A stretch of 64,000 nucleotides of DNA from the NCBI RefSeq assembly GCF_032118995.1, contig NC_092648.1, forward strand, positions 23,402,059 through 23,466,058, read 5' to 3'. Each line of letters opens with the position of its first letter. Within the stretch, counting starts at the first letter, position 1. Below the pieces are notes generated by a model. That model was not told the origin of the DNA. It saw only the letters and a list, made by a program, of their open reading frames with translations, and made no database searches. A program made the translations under genes and the position numbers. This DNA comes from Asterias amurensis (taxonomy: Eukaryota > Echinodermata > Asteroidea > Forcipulatida > Asteriidae). Positions 1 to 12,200 of the stretch are shown in pieces.

Positions 1-3000
1 TTACGTCCGGCACAGCAACATAGTCAGCAAAACTTTCATGTTAACAAGAAAAAACATGAAGGAAAAAATACATTAAAAAGGAGCACCGATAGAGAGCTTT
101 GTATACGGTGCTCTGAAAGTGCCATCCGACACGTTGATATCCCGTGATAATTTACTGAGGGATGATGACATCATAATCGTAAGATGATTTTTTCTTGGGA
201 TGAAGAAATCCTGAAGACAACCATGTCGTATTCCCACCAAATTTTTATAAGACTTCGACTTCCCTTGATTTAACATTCAGGAAATGTCCGGAAGAACCCA
301 ATGTAATTTATTGTGGGAAGATAGCACTTTACTTTCAGGATGTCGTCATCTCGAGATAAAATATATCTGGAAGACGACATTCACTTTCAAGATGTCGCCA
401 TGTCAGGATAATTCATCCCAGGATGTCGTCATCATTCGCGTATGTCGTCATCTTCGTTCTGTAAATTATCTCTCTATATATCTCAACTAGTTGGATGTCA
501 CTTTCTATGATAAATTGGCATACACACTGAAATGTTCTGTGGTACTATACTGATGATAACAGTTCTGTTCGTTTTTAGTAATTTTCCCCCCAGCAAATCA
601 AGGAAAGACCTTTAATTTCAACAAACACTTTTAGCCCGAGTTAAACGTTTAGTAACTGTTAGACTTTATACTATGTGTAAGTGGACAACAAGGCCAGCGG
701 AATATTGCCCTCATGTAGTCTATGGCCCTTTTCGAATCCACGGCTTTGGCTGTATTCGGCTTCAGGCTTCGTTCTCTTGTCTGAAGCCATGAGCACGTAC
801 GCAAAGCACGCGCAATGGGAGACTTTCAGGACGCTTGGTGGCAGCAGACTTACCAGGTACAACCCATTGTTCTCAATAATGTGCGCATGCTTAGAACTAC
901 GCAAACAATGGACATTTACCTGGTAAGTCTGCCGCCACCCAGCGCCTCAAAGTCTCCCATTGCGCCAAAAACAACCGCGAGCGCCAAGCTAGCCTGAGCC
1001 GAATCTGGAGCCGTTGTTTCGTAAAGGGCCAATAATTGACACGCAGTTATAAATAGTTTAAAGTGACAAGGAGTTATACCCGCCATCTTGCGTCATCCCA
1101 AGATAGCTTGGTGGCACTTCATCACAAGAGTTGTTGTATCCAGTAAGGCATGCGCGGCATGAGTTGCAGTAGAACCAGGGGTACGCGACCACTTTGTCTC
1201 CGAGCTTCAAATCATCGTCGTTGGTGGCGTTCTTACCCAAAGAGAACACGACTCCGCAAACTTCATGTCCTAAATAAAGCCGACAGAAGTCATGAGATTT
1301 TAAATTTGCTCAACACCTCAATGCATAATTTGGTTTGCGGTAAAAACAAAAAATGTGATAAGTTGTTGAAGAGCAGTGTGCACATTCACGGGTTGTTATA
1401 TAATAATTGGTTTATTAAAAATATTTGGGTCAAGATAGCAACAATGGGGCAAAGATACCAGATAACAATGCTGACATACAAATTATGTTGATGCGTGGTG
1501 TTTAAAATAACTGTATAGTTTTGTTTTATTTTGGACACTAATTCGAGCAAACTCGACGATTATTCAAAGCAATTTAAATAAGCAGCGTTGATTAAAAATA
1601 GTCACAGGTGTGCACAAAAATAAAAACTAATCGAATAGAACATTCGGTTTGGTTGCAACTTTGTTTTTTCTGTAACGGGAACCCGAATGCACTTTCGTAA
1701 AATACAGACATTTTAAAGATCATATCGAACTGAAGGCGATTTTACCTGGTACACATGGGTACTTGAAGCCTGGCCTGTCCAGATATCGCATTGTTTGTCC
1801 ATTGCTGAGGGTGTAACCTCCTTCCCAAAAATGAACGTCAGTGTGGCACACTCCACAGTAGGACACCTGTATTAATGAGAATGTCCCCCGGTTGTATTTT
1901 AAATTACCTGGTATGATCAAGGCCGCAGGTAAGCATGCGATTTGTCTCAGTCAGGGCAGAGTCAAAAGACAAATTGTCACCATTCATCTTTAAAAATGTA
2001 TTTGACATTTATTTAAAAACCTTATACCGCGAGTGGAATCAATTGAAACGTAGGACACATTGGCATATGCAGTTGTGTCCGCCCCCGTGCAAAACCGTCC
2101 TTGCAGTAAATTAAACGCCCTTGGTCGAAGGAACACGTTCGCCATTTTTACAAGCTAAGTGCATGTCATGAATGACATGGGAAATGTTCGGCCATTGGGT
2201 TTTCGCTGCAATCATAAAATACGTGAATATTCATGCTGCATATCATGTAGGTTCAGTGCATGCACGCTCGCTTACGCGCGCACATACATGTGCAGTCATG
2301 TACATGTCCGCCGGACACGATTGCATATGCAAAAGTGTCCGTAGCGGACATTATTGCATGGCGGACACAATTGCATCTGACACCGTCACGCGCTGCCGTA
2401 GCTTTAAATGTTTGTATGACTCAGCTTGTGTCATTATAACTACTTGTCAAAATGCTTCTCTTGATAGTTCACCAACTTGACTTCTGGCTCGTTCAGCCAG
2501 CTTGGATGTTTAGCCCGGAACCAATTTAATACCACTATCGTATTCTCGTCAGAACTGTAGCTGTGCTCCTCATGCTGGTCTGCAGGAGGGAAGCACACTC
2601 CCCTAATAAAGTTCCAAATCAAGTCTCCATTGTACAAGCTAGTTGAAAGTATCCTGAAAGTTTTGTGGGGAAGTTTGAAAAAGCTTTCGACATTAAACGC
2701 CATTTTCTCGTCCTGTTGTTACATTTTACTGGTATAAGAGTGCGCTTCCTTGCCCTAAATAATGCGTAGGGCCAAGAAGAGGAGGGAGTCTAGCGTGTTT
2801 GGCACTATTTATGGCTATCCTGGTAGGACTTTAGGAGAACTTTACTGACATGTTTTTGTCTGTAAAAATAATATTGTAAATTTTACCGTCACTCACTACT
2901 GGATTTTACCTTAAGTACTGCACCGGTATCAGGGGCCTCTGGAATCGGTTCATTGTTGTGCAGTTTGAGCGGTTCGCCAGGCACGTCTACTCGTACACAC

Positions 3001-3005
3001 CTCAT
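1..3005 (-). CDS. Zinc-type alcohol dehydrogenase (MDR family), left tandem copy, 3' part outside the window
   Basis: Four exons are visible: 2910-3005 (ATG, 32 codons), 1746-1866, 1080-1269 and 1-32, which is cut by the window edge. Donors and acceptors are GT/AG and phases agree (0, 1, 2). The product is a medium-chain zinc alcohol dehydrogenase, which oxidises alcohols or reduces aldehydes with NAD(P)(H); substrate unknown. Seen: the catalytic zinc motif CGVCHTD in exon 2, the GHE motif formed across the exon 2/3 junction, and the structural zinc Cys pattern C-x2-C-x2-C-x7-C (CNSCRACLTGYNNSC) in exon 3. Exon 4 starts FADYVAVPDVR. It is about 80-85% identical to the right copy in exon 2 by eye and shares all splice positions seen, so the pair arose by tandem duplication. 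Intron 2 here is only 476 nt against about 5.5 kb in the other copy. Whether this copy is intact cannot be told, because its Rossmann half lies outside. Confidence 0.88.
724..1030. repeat. Inverted-repeat element with another element inserted in it
   Basis: The ends GGCCCTTTTCGAATCCACGG and its imperfect complement (near 1000-1030) form terminal inverted repeats with CGGCTTCAGGCT-like subterminal sequence. A related sequence lies at 24118-24255. The fold-back element at 810-965 is inserted in it. Confidence 0.65.
810..965. repeat. Fold-back element with GGTGGCAGCAGAC arms, copy 1
   Basis: Arms of about 45-50 bp (810-858 and 915-965) are nearly perfect complements. Each arm carries GGTGGCAGCAGAC or its slightly altered complement, followed by TTACCAGGTA. 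Other copies are at 11757-11893 and 17752-17895, with a fragment at 35953-35987. Confidence 0.85.
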
Positions 3006-6000
3006 GATGACTGACTAGTGATCATTCGTTTTACACGTTCAAAGCACCGTCGCACGTCCAGATCTTGCCAAATTGTCCATTAGTTGCATCCTGCAAATTG
3101 CTCTCTAATCCAACCCTTTCACGTTTCCCTGCATTGCAATGCATACAATGCATTACACCCCACTTTTGTGGTCCAGTAAACCATTCTTTCATACGACCAT
3201 CATTTGTACTCATTCTCCTATTGGGTTTCGTAGCATAGTGCCCGCCCGTACTACAGCCACGATCTTTGGTTCATAGCCAGCTGGGCCAAATTTCATAGGC
3301 AAAACAAGTCTTCCTTGATAAAAGAGGATTAAGCCTGCCAACAAAATTTCCACGTGGTTTTCAGTATGTAAGCAACAGCTGACTACGTAACAAGCAATAT
3401 GCAACTGTGGCTGGTAAGCCTGTTTTTATCAAGGCAGAAATGTAATGATGTAAAATTTGTGTGCCTAGAAGTTCTATGAAATTGGGCCCAGTGGCTTTTC
3501 AAATAGAAATTTGTTTGGCTATAATGTTCCCGTTTTTATGGATCCTTCCCTTAATCCATTTCCCCCTTTGTCTATAAAAGGAAATAAAATTTTTTCTTAC
3601 TTGTTTATGCCTCTCTGAAGGTCCAGTTTGGATCGAAAGCTAAATATAAGGCTTTCATTATATAGGGTAACGAAAGCGTTCTTTCAATTATACACACATA
3701 ATTGTGTGTTGTACAATTTAAATAGTGGATAAAGTTATTTATGTTATGTGAACAACATCGTTAAATAAAATGTTTACAATTGGCGCCTCATACGACACAA
3801 CGTGCAGACAACATGCAGCTTTAGATTTTGCATCCAAGACGTCGACTGACATGTGACTACATCTTGCTGGGGCTTTGCGCATGCGTCAAGTCGTCACCAA
3901 TGTTGTCTTCACGAGTCGAGCACCCCAAAACTATGGTTTTGACGTACGTTCGGAAGACCACAGCCGTTCTCGACGTGAACGTAGCCTTTACCAAGGCACA
4001 AGCGGCACCCAGATGTCACTCACGACCCCTAATGCCACTCAAGAAAAAAGACCAGCGAGAATAGCCACGCAGCGAAGCGCCTTGAATAAAGGCTAACGTT
4101 ACAACGTGAACGAAGTCCGCGTTCACCCAAATCTAAAGGTCCCTAATAACGGGGTCACCGTAAAAAAAAATGATCAACCCATGCAGGCCTGCCAAGGTAA
4201 CTTTCCATTATCCATTCTATTTGGTGAGGTCGCGTGAGGGTATGTGGAATTTATGGAAATGTTTGAATAATTTTTGGGTGAGAAAATATAATAAGCTGTC
4301 GCACACTGCCTCCCAACCAAATGAATACGAACAACTATTGTTTATGGCCCGACGTTTCGACGTTTTCGAGGGCATGGGCAAGCCTATATAATGCGATTTT
4401 AATATAACTCGCAAAATTAGTTGTTGCTTGCAATTTATCAAAATAAAAATACCTTACGGAACTTCAGTTTGGTAGCAATCATGCATCTTTAACGGACGCA
4501 GTCGCGTTTTAATGTATAGACAACCAAATCAACCATTACCGCAAAAAAGAATCGCAAAGATTTCCGACTTTGAAAGTCAGTAGTGCTAGTGGGCTCACAG
4601 CGACCTGCCATTTGGTATCATCTTGAATTGCCTGACAGTGCAAGAGAAATAACTTGTTTGTATTCAGACGTTTTGAAATAATATGTACTTTTTAAAGAAA
4701 TTTTGATGAAAGTCCATCCGTCACAATATTAATTTGTATCATCGTGATTAATCACTGAGGTAATAAACGAAACAACATGGTAAGCAATAATGAGAGAGTC
4801 GTTTGGCTGATTTATTAGATTTTTTAAAATTCGGTAAAATTAATCCAATAATGGAAAGTTGGTGGAAATGCAAATAAAGTAGAAATAGTTGCAGTGAAAG
4901 TGTTGGAATTCGCTATCAGAGCACGTAATGATATACAGTTTACATATTCATATAGTAGACTTCTAATATACAGTTTGATGCATGGGTGCATTGTTGCACA
5001 AATAATTCTGACTTGAAATCTGGACAATCATTTCATTGAAGTCATTCCGTTCCACGAGGCTAAGCCGAATGAAATAGAACGGCTAGACTTCACCAAGTGA
5101 TTATATTCTGCAACAAAGCACCAACGAAATGCATTCAATATTTCCAATAGAAATAACCCAACTTAGAAATCTTTGTCATTTTGGTGGGTTTTTTTTCAAC
5201 ACAGTGAAAAAGAAACGATAACATGTACACCAATACTCTTCTAAAAAAAAGTGGACGACTCCATGTAGCACCAACCTTGTCCACCGTGACGCAACCTTGC
5301 CCTGTTATGACAAACTGGCGTGGGAACGATCATTCTGGAAATTACGCTGCGAAGCATCCACTGTACAGTTATCCACTTTGGACTCCAATATTAAATATGG
5401 CAAAATAATGGATGACACGTATTCCGCCCATGGAACTTTGAGTGGGGTATAATTATAATGACGGTGGGCTACACAAACACGCAGTGTCTGTTTGCTTTTC
5501 TGGTTAGGAGTGGCAATAGTTTGTTTGTGTACAGTTTATAATAAGACATAAACAAATATTAAAGTAGAGATTTTATAACAAAGTGAACTTTGAAATTTAT
5601 GTGAAAATCCATGACAACTTTAATATACTTAAAATTTAAACAGGAAAGACTCGTTGCCGTCCTCTATAAATCAAATCGAAATGTGGCACATACCATCACC
5701 CACAAACGCACCACTCGGGATACACTTTTATTTAGCACCAACATTAGCCTTAAACTCAAATCATTCAAATTTATACTCTTGTAAGCTGTTAGTGACCAAT
5801 ACCCTAAATGTCATCTCATTCCACCTATGTCGTGTGATGAAAGTCATTAACAGCGACTCCAGCGAGGTTTCGTTGGCGCACGGTAACGTTTTCAAAAAGC
5901 TGCAGAGGGCGCAGCGCAATATTGGCAAATGGCAAAACAGACAACCAACACTAAAACATCACAAAAGAAAGCAAACATCAATAATGAAACATAAGCCACC

Positions 6001-6250
6001 TTACAGTATCTGTCTGTTAGTAAACTACTTTTTTTCCCCTCAAAAATTGGAGGACATTGCAGACTTTTAGTGAGTTTAAGTCGTTTTTTTTATTTACGTG
6101 TAGTGCCGCTCTACTAGCGTCTAGAAAACTTTCACACAATTAGTGTAAAACGTCATAAAATGCGCAGCGAGTGATGACGTCAGAGCCACTAAAAGTCGTC
6201 GCTGCGCTAACCGTATGCCAACGAAACAGGGCGGGTACTGATCATGATTG
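3006..6250. other. Spacer between the two ADH copies
   Basis: No coding exon was recognised. The start region of the left copy should lie near 3006-3300. A dispersed motif GGGCCAAATTTCATAG (about 3282) recurs in related form elsewhere in the window (about 3484, 54590, 54770). At 4350-4385 a GCCCGACGTTTCGACG sequence can partly fold with GGGCATGGGC. A palindromic TGACGTCA (CRE-like) is at 6175-6182. The rest is AT-rich with no visible structure. Confidence 0.5.
6089..6094 (-). terminator. Candidate poly(A) signal AATAAA of the right ADH copy
   Basis: AATAAA on the minus strand lies 157 nt past the ADH stop codon at 6251. It is the first canonical hexamer downstream. It sits in an A-rich minus-strand run, so chance occurrence is possible. 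Confidence 0.45.
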
Positions 6251-9200
6251 CTAGTCTTCGCCGCACCGTAAAACGGCTCGCCCGGTCACCTTGCCATCGA
6301 CGAGCTGCTGCATGACTTCTTGGGCCTCTGCCAGGGGATGCACTGAATACGGGAGGCCGGTGCATACAGACTATGAGAAATGGAAACAGAACAAGAAGTG
6401 GTATCAATATTTCATGACTTATATTTGTATACAGGGTTTCTTTTTCACCCCCCAAAATATTTATTTGCACACAGACGCCTTTGCGAAACAACATAATATT
6501 TGTTGAAATGTTCAAAATAAAACGGAGTGATGCGGTGCCAATTTCATAAAGCTGTAAAAAACACTGCTTGACAATATTTATTTGCTAAGATAACATTGAG
6601 TAACAACAACGTTAACTTAATGTAACTTTGACTGGTAACCTATTCTATTAAGCAGTACTTTTCTGTGCTGATCAAGTTTTTGTGCTTGCAGGCTTGATGA
6701 AATCGAGCCCCATGCGAAAACCCCAAAGCGACTTACCGGCTCTTTTTCAAGTAGCTTCAAAAGTTTCCTGAACTGCACGAAGCTCCCAATGGCGAGACCA
6801 CGCATAGTTATCCCATTCAAGACCATATCAGGCAAAGGGAAGTTCGCCTGCCCGCCAAGCAGTCCTACAACGTGGTACCGACCAAGCTATACATACAAAA
6901 TGAAAAGGTTTTATGTAAGGACCATCGAAAGAACTGGTCAATATATTAGGAACACTGAGCAGTAGACTTGACTCAAGTCAGAAAACTAGTGTTTTGTGAT
7001 GTTCAACCTGTTCTGCATTCTCGGGACCACGGCGGCGGGCATATGCTTATGGACCTCCCGCATGCCTTGAATCAAGTCTAACTGATGAGCAATCGTTCTC
7101 ATTCCATATCTTTATTAAAAACAGTCTTGTTATCGTCATTTCTCTTTCCGGGGTTCGAGTGGGTTCTTTTATTTTGTTTAAAGCGCCTTGAGAGTTTCAC
7201 ATAAAGCTCTACAGTTAATTGTTTTTATTTTAAGTTTTTTTTGTTAAATTGTTGTTATTAATTATCCTTGACTTCAAATCACGAACAAACAAAAATGCAT
7301 CCTTACTTTTTCCTTAGTGTGTTTGACAATGTGACAATGTGCGTTTTGACACATTTTCAGTCAGGCAATTGAAATGATGTCTATAGGCCAACTTATGTTT
7401 CCCTTCAGTTTCACGACATCCTTGATCCATCATTGTGTTTACCTCAAATATAAACCCTCCTCCCCCCAAAAATATTAGATCTATATCAATAAAAATGACA
7501 CCCAACATATCAGCAAGATTCCCCTTTCTTACCACAAGCAATGAGCTCTTTGCGACACTAAAAGTTGGAGTAAGTCCAACAAAGTCCAAGACGAGATCGA
7601 CTCCCTTGCCACTGACTGAGGTGGTTTTAACTCGTTGGACGGTTTCCTCAGTAGTCTGGTTCCGGGTTAGAATTGGAACAACGTCCTTGACGTCACTGGT
7701 GACTGCATCTAAGGACTCTTGCTGCAAAGAGAGAGGATCGAGGAGAGTGGATGAATATTCATTGGGCATGGTCCTTGTATATTGTATAGCAGATTATAAC
7801 AGATTTGAACGCTGTTATAAGTAGCCTGGACATCTGACGACACACCTTGAGGCTAGTGATTTACGCCAGACAGTGGCCTCTGAGGAATGACATTCCCCGT
7901 CCATCTTGACATTCACCTCATATAGATTCATATGCAGCAACCGAAAGTGCAGCTGCAAAACGTCATCTCGGACCAATGCAAACACAGATAGAAAGCTTAT
8001 AGGGCCTACGTCATTCCACGAATATCCGATGAAGTATCAAATGAAATCAAAGCTAGGGGACCAGTCTATTATAAGAAGCCACTGTTAATGTTATTGGACG
8101 ATAATCGGTCCTCATCATGCGAGACTTGTTTCTTTGGTCCTAAACTATAGTCTCCCGTTTGAAACTTGATTCAACTATTTCGCAGTTTTTCTAAATTGTT
8201 TATATGATGGATTTAGGAAATAAACATGGGGTGTATTTTAGTTGAGCTTTCTTATTTTTTAGTTTATACTTCCACTCTAGATACATTACCTTGATATCAG
8301 CACAAATGATCTGAGTTTCCGGTGGGTAGAGGGCTCGGGCAAAACGTACTCCCCACTGACCAAGACCACCGGCTCCAAAAACCACAACACAACAGTTGCC
8401 TAAAAGTGGATACAGAAAGGTATAAGACAAAGCAAAACTTGGAAACATTTCACATCGTAATAAATCAACATTCGTAGGCAAGGCATCACGATCATTGGTT
8501 GCCAGAATATTGAGTCAAATTTAAAGACACTGGACACCTTTGGTAGCTGTTAGAGACCAGTCTTCTCACTTGGTGTATATCAACTACGCACAAAATAACA
8601 ATCCTGTAAAAATTTCAAACTCAATTGGTCTTCGAAGTTGCGAGATAATAATGGAAGAAAAACACTCTTGTCACACGAAGTTGTGTGCTTTCAGATAGGT
8701 CTCGAAAACAATTCAAGTATTTTACTACAAAAATTACTTCTTTCTCGAAAACCACGTTACTTCAGAGGGAGCCGTTTCTCTTTTTATACTAAAACAACAG
8801 CTCTCCATTGCTCGTTACCTTATAGTAAGTTGTTGTGCTAGCAATTATTTTGAGTAATTACCAAAAGTGTCCAGTGACTTCAAGGGCGACACTATAAAAA
8901 CTTGCGGGTCAGAATTGGCCTGGAGTCTGGGTTCGTGGAGCCTGACCCGTTTCTGTGTCAGTAGACATAGAGCATTAGCTCTATGGTGTAAAAGACCATA
9001 AATAACACCCTAGCCTAGTGGACAAGTCGTTTTGTTTGGCGCAATTTAGAATATTGGCATCCTGCACCGTATAGCCTTTCAAGACAAAAAGTGATGCCAA
9101 TGGGAATTGTTCTTTTGAGTGTCTGTTAAATATTTTGATAACATATGCATGGGAATAATTAGGCTTATTTCATAATAACTAATCTCGTGTTGTGTATTAA

Positions 9201-12200
9201 AGGAGCTAGGTATGACTTCAAGTTGTATCACTATCAGTTTTACCATGGAGGAACTCCGTGGTTTTACATAAAACCTGGCAAAGTTTATTATCACCATTGG
9301 GTTAACAATCAATAACCTTTGATTTCCATGGTTGATTTAACAAATTCCACCCCTTCGTCGACGGCATTAAATGCTGTCAGGCCACTGCATGGAAGTTGGC
9401 TAGCTATTGGTAGAGGGATGGTCTTCGGAAAGGTGACCAGGTACCTTACGTCCGGAACAACAACATAGTCAGCAAAACTGTCATAACAAGAAAAAACAAT
9501 AGACACAAGTAAACCATGATGGTAAGAACATGCAAAGCCTGTTTGAAACAGCCATGTGATGAGAATAATACACCATGATGGGAATATAAATCGCTCAACT
9601 TGTCCTAGAGAAGTTTCTTTCGGGAAATGTGCAACAAAACTCTTCTTACTTAGTTGCGTGGCACGATTTTCGCCAAACAATAACTTTTTTAAAGATAGGT
9701 TTCGGTCGTAGTGTTTTTTGCTGACAACGAATTCTGGTTGTGTTTTACATTATGGCGTTTCTTTTTTCAAACCAGACACTTTGTAACAGTTCAAAGAGCT
9801 TACAGTCCTTACTTAACAAAAACAAATTAGACGACCGTTTTTCATTTGAATGTAATGGTATTCATGGATGAGTTATTTGCCAACGTTTATTTAATGAATA
9901 CGTCACAATTCTAACCCAAAACGAGGCAATAGGCGCAGCTACTGCAAGTGGTGGCGGACGTGCGCTTATAGCATCACTTTGGGTTACAATGACGTCATGC
10001 ATGAATATTAAGAGAGGTAAAAGTTCAAATCAATTTTGAAACTCATTGTATACCCGCCATCTTGTGTCAGTCCAAGGTAGACAGGTGGCACATCTTCGCA
10101 GTCGCAAGAGTTGTTGTATCCGGTTCGGCATGCGCGGCAAGAGTTGCAATAAATCCAGGGATACACAACTACTTGGTCTCCTAGCTTGGCGCTGTCGCTG
10201 GTGGCGCTCTTACCCAATGAGAACACAGTCCCACAGATTTCATGCCCTGGACAAGGGAAAAAGTAACGGGATTTAATGAAACGTTTTTTCAAGGGGGTCA
10301 TTCTTCCAGGGGGTAACATAATAACAAATTCAAACGGCTGACCTACCAATCCGAGTGTAGCCTCGGTATCAATCGAGATATCCATATTTTTTTTATTAAA
10401 CTGGACCCTCTCCACTCTTTTAAAAAGTTCAACGGTTGTCTGATAGCCGTACGAGGCACAACCTAATGCTGTGATCATAGGTTCACAGCATCAGTTTGCG
10501 CCCCTATGGTCAGACAAGGCTGTTCGGGTTCACTGCATGCAGTAATCCCATAATTTTTTGTAGGTACTATTTTGTTTCGTTTTCTGAAAAGCTGTTTTTC
10601 AGTTTCGTTTTGTTGGCTGTTCCCTGACAAGCCCGTTTTTTTAAACGTGCCTCCACACAACTATTGACTGTACTTTTTGATGATGATGTGAAAAAAAGGT
10701 GCTTTGAATTCAATTGAATAATGGCAGCACAAAGAACACCCAACGAGGTCGCTAACTCAAAACGCATAGCATAACAACCTTGGGGAACCTGCAGATAGGT
10801 TCAAACCGGCGTATCAATAAGCCTATTATTCGGAATTGCAGCTGCGCATGTCTGTTGCTGGCGACAATGCAATTTGTGGGCGCGTTCGTTTAGCTTCCCT
10901 TGGTCGACCCGGTCTGCCCCGGTACGTTCGAATAGCTTTGACGGGGCTCACCCGAGTCAGCCCCCAGTGCCCTGCTTGTGGAGTGGGTCACTTGGGGTGA
11001 CCTGAGGTGCATGCCGTCACTATACGAGAGGGCGAGTGTGATCGTTCAATTAGCTCTTGTCAGGGGCTCACCCGAGTGAGCACCGCGGTGTAGACCCAGG
11101 AGAGCTAAACGAACGCACCCAACTATATCTCTCCCGACCTTTTTGATAATACCAGCGGGTATTGTCAAAAGGTCACGGGAGAGAAACAAATTGCGTTATC
11201 AGCAGTAAACAGACATGCATAGCTGCAATTCCGAATAGGCTTATTCAAAGCCTGAATAAAAGTCATCACCCAGGGGTTGATTTTACAGAGAGTTAAGAAT
11301 AGTCATATGTCGGCTCGTCCCAACTTAGAACATAGCCTCAAGGTTTTAATAACTGCTAAACAGACCGAGGACTAGTCCTAAAGTTAGGACCACTTTGTGG
11401 AATCGACCCCAGGAGGAATACGACTTCGTCCACCGCAATCGTCTGTCTACTATAGGGATTACAATAATCACCATTATTTTTATTGCATGGATTGTCCTTT
11501 ATGGCCAAACGTGAAGTGCAGCTTTAAAAAAAAAACTCTTAAAAGAAACAAGATTTGCGAATTTACAATTTCTCAATGAGTCTTTTTTTTATTAAAACCA
11601 TTATTCAAGGATAACATTAACAAACAAAAACAACAACATCAAAATGCAAGTTCTTTTCAATAACAACTGCCACAATACACGCTGATCGGGTAACGAGTTG
11701 GCGATTGGCGATCTAGCCAAAGTCGACGTTTCGGACACGGCCTCACACTGTATCCGAATGGGGACTTTTGTTATGCTAGGTGGCAGCAGACTTTTACCAG
11801 GTAAATCCATTGGTCTCGATAATGTGCACGTGCTCAGAACTACGCAAACAAAGGAAAGTTACTGCTGTCACCTAGCGTTTTAAAGTCACCCATCGGTACT
11901 ACTACTAGCTAGGTCTGCGCCTAGATCATTATTTGTTGAGGTAAAGGATGGCGTTTGCAACAGCTTCTTATTTTGAGGCTTTCTCTTTGACGTTACTTTC
12001 AAAGCAACAAGGTCATGAAGTTCCCGGACTCTTTTCTCCAGACTTTGTATTTTTCCTTTTTTGGTGGTGGCACATCCTGGGCATTCACAGTTTGACTGGC
12101 AGTTGCATCTGCATGTGTAGTTGTGGTCATGTGAGAAAGTGTACTGAGCATAATCGACGTCAAGTTCACCCTGCTGTGCTAAGACGATTTCTCCAGAATC

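Noticed and set aside
5654-6070. 138-aa plus-strand frame
   Set aside because: No recognisable domain, odd composition and no splice or promoter context; it lies downstream of the ADH stop on the opposite strand.
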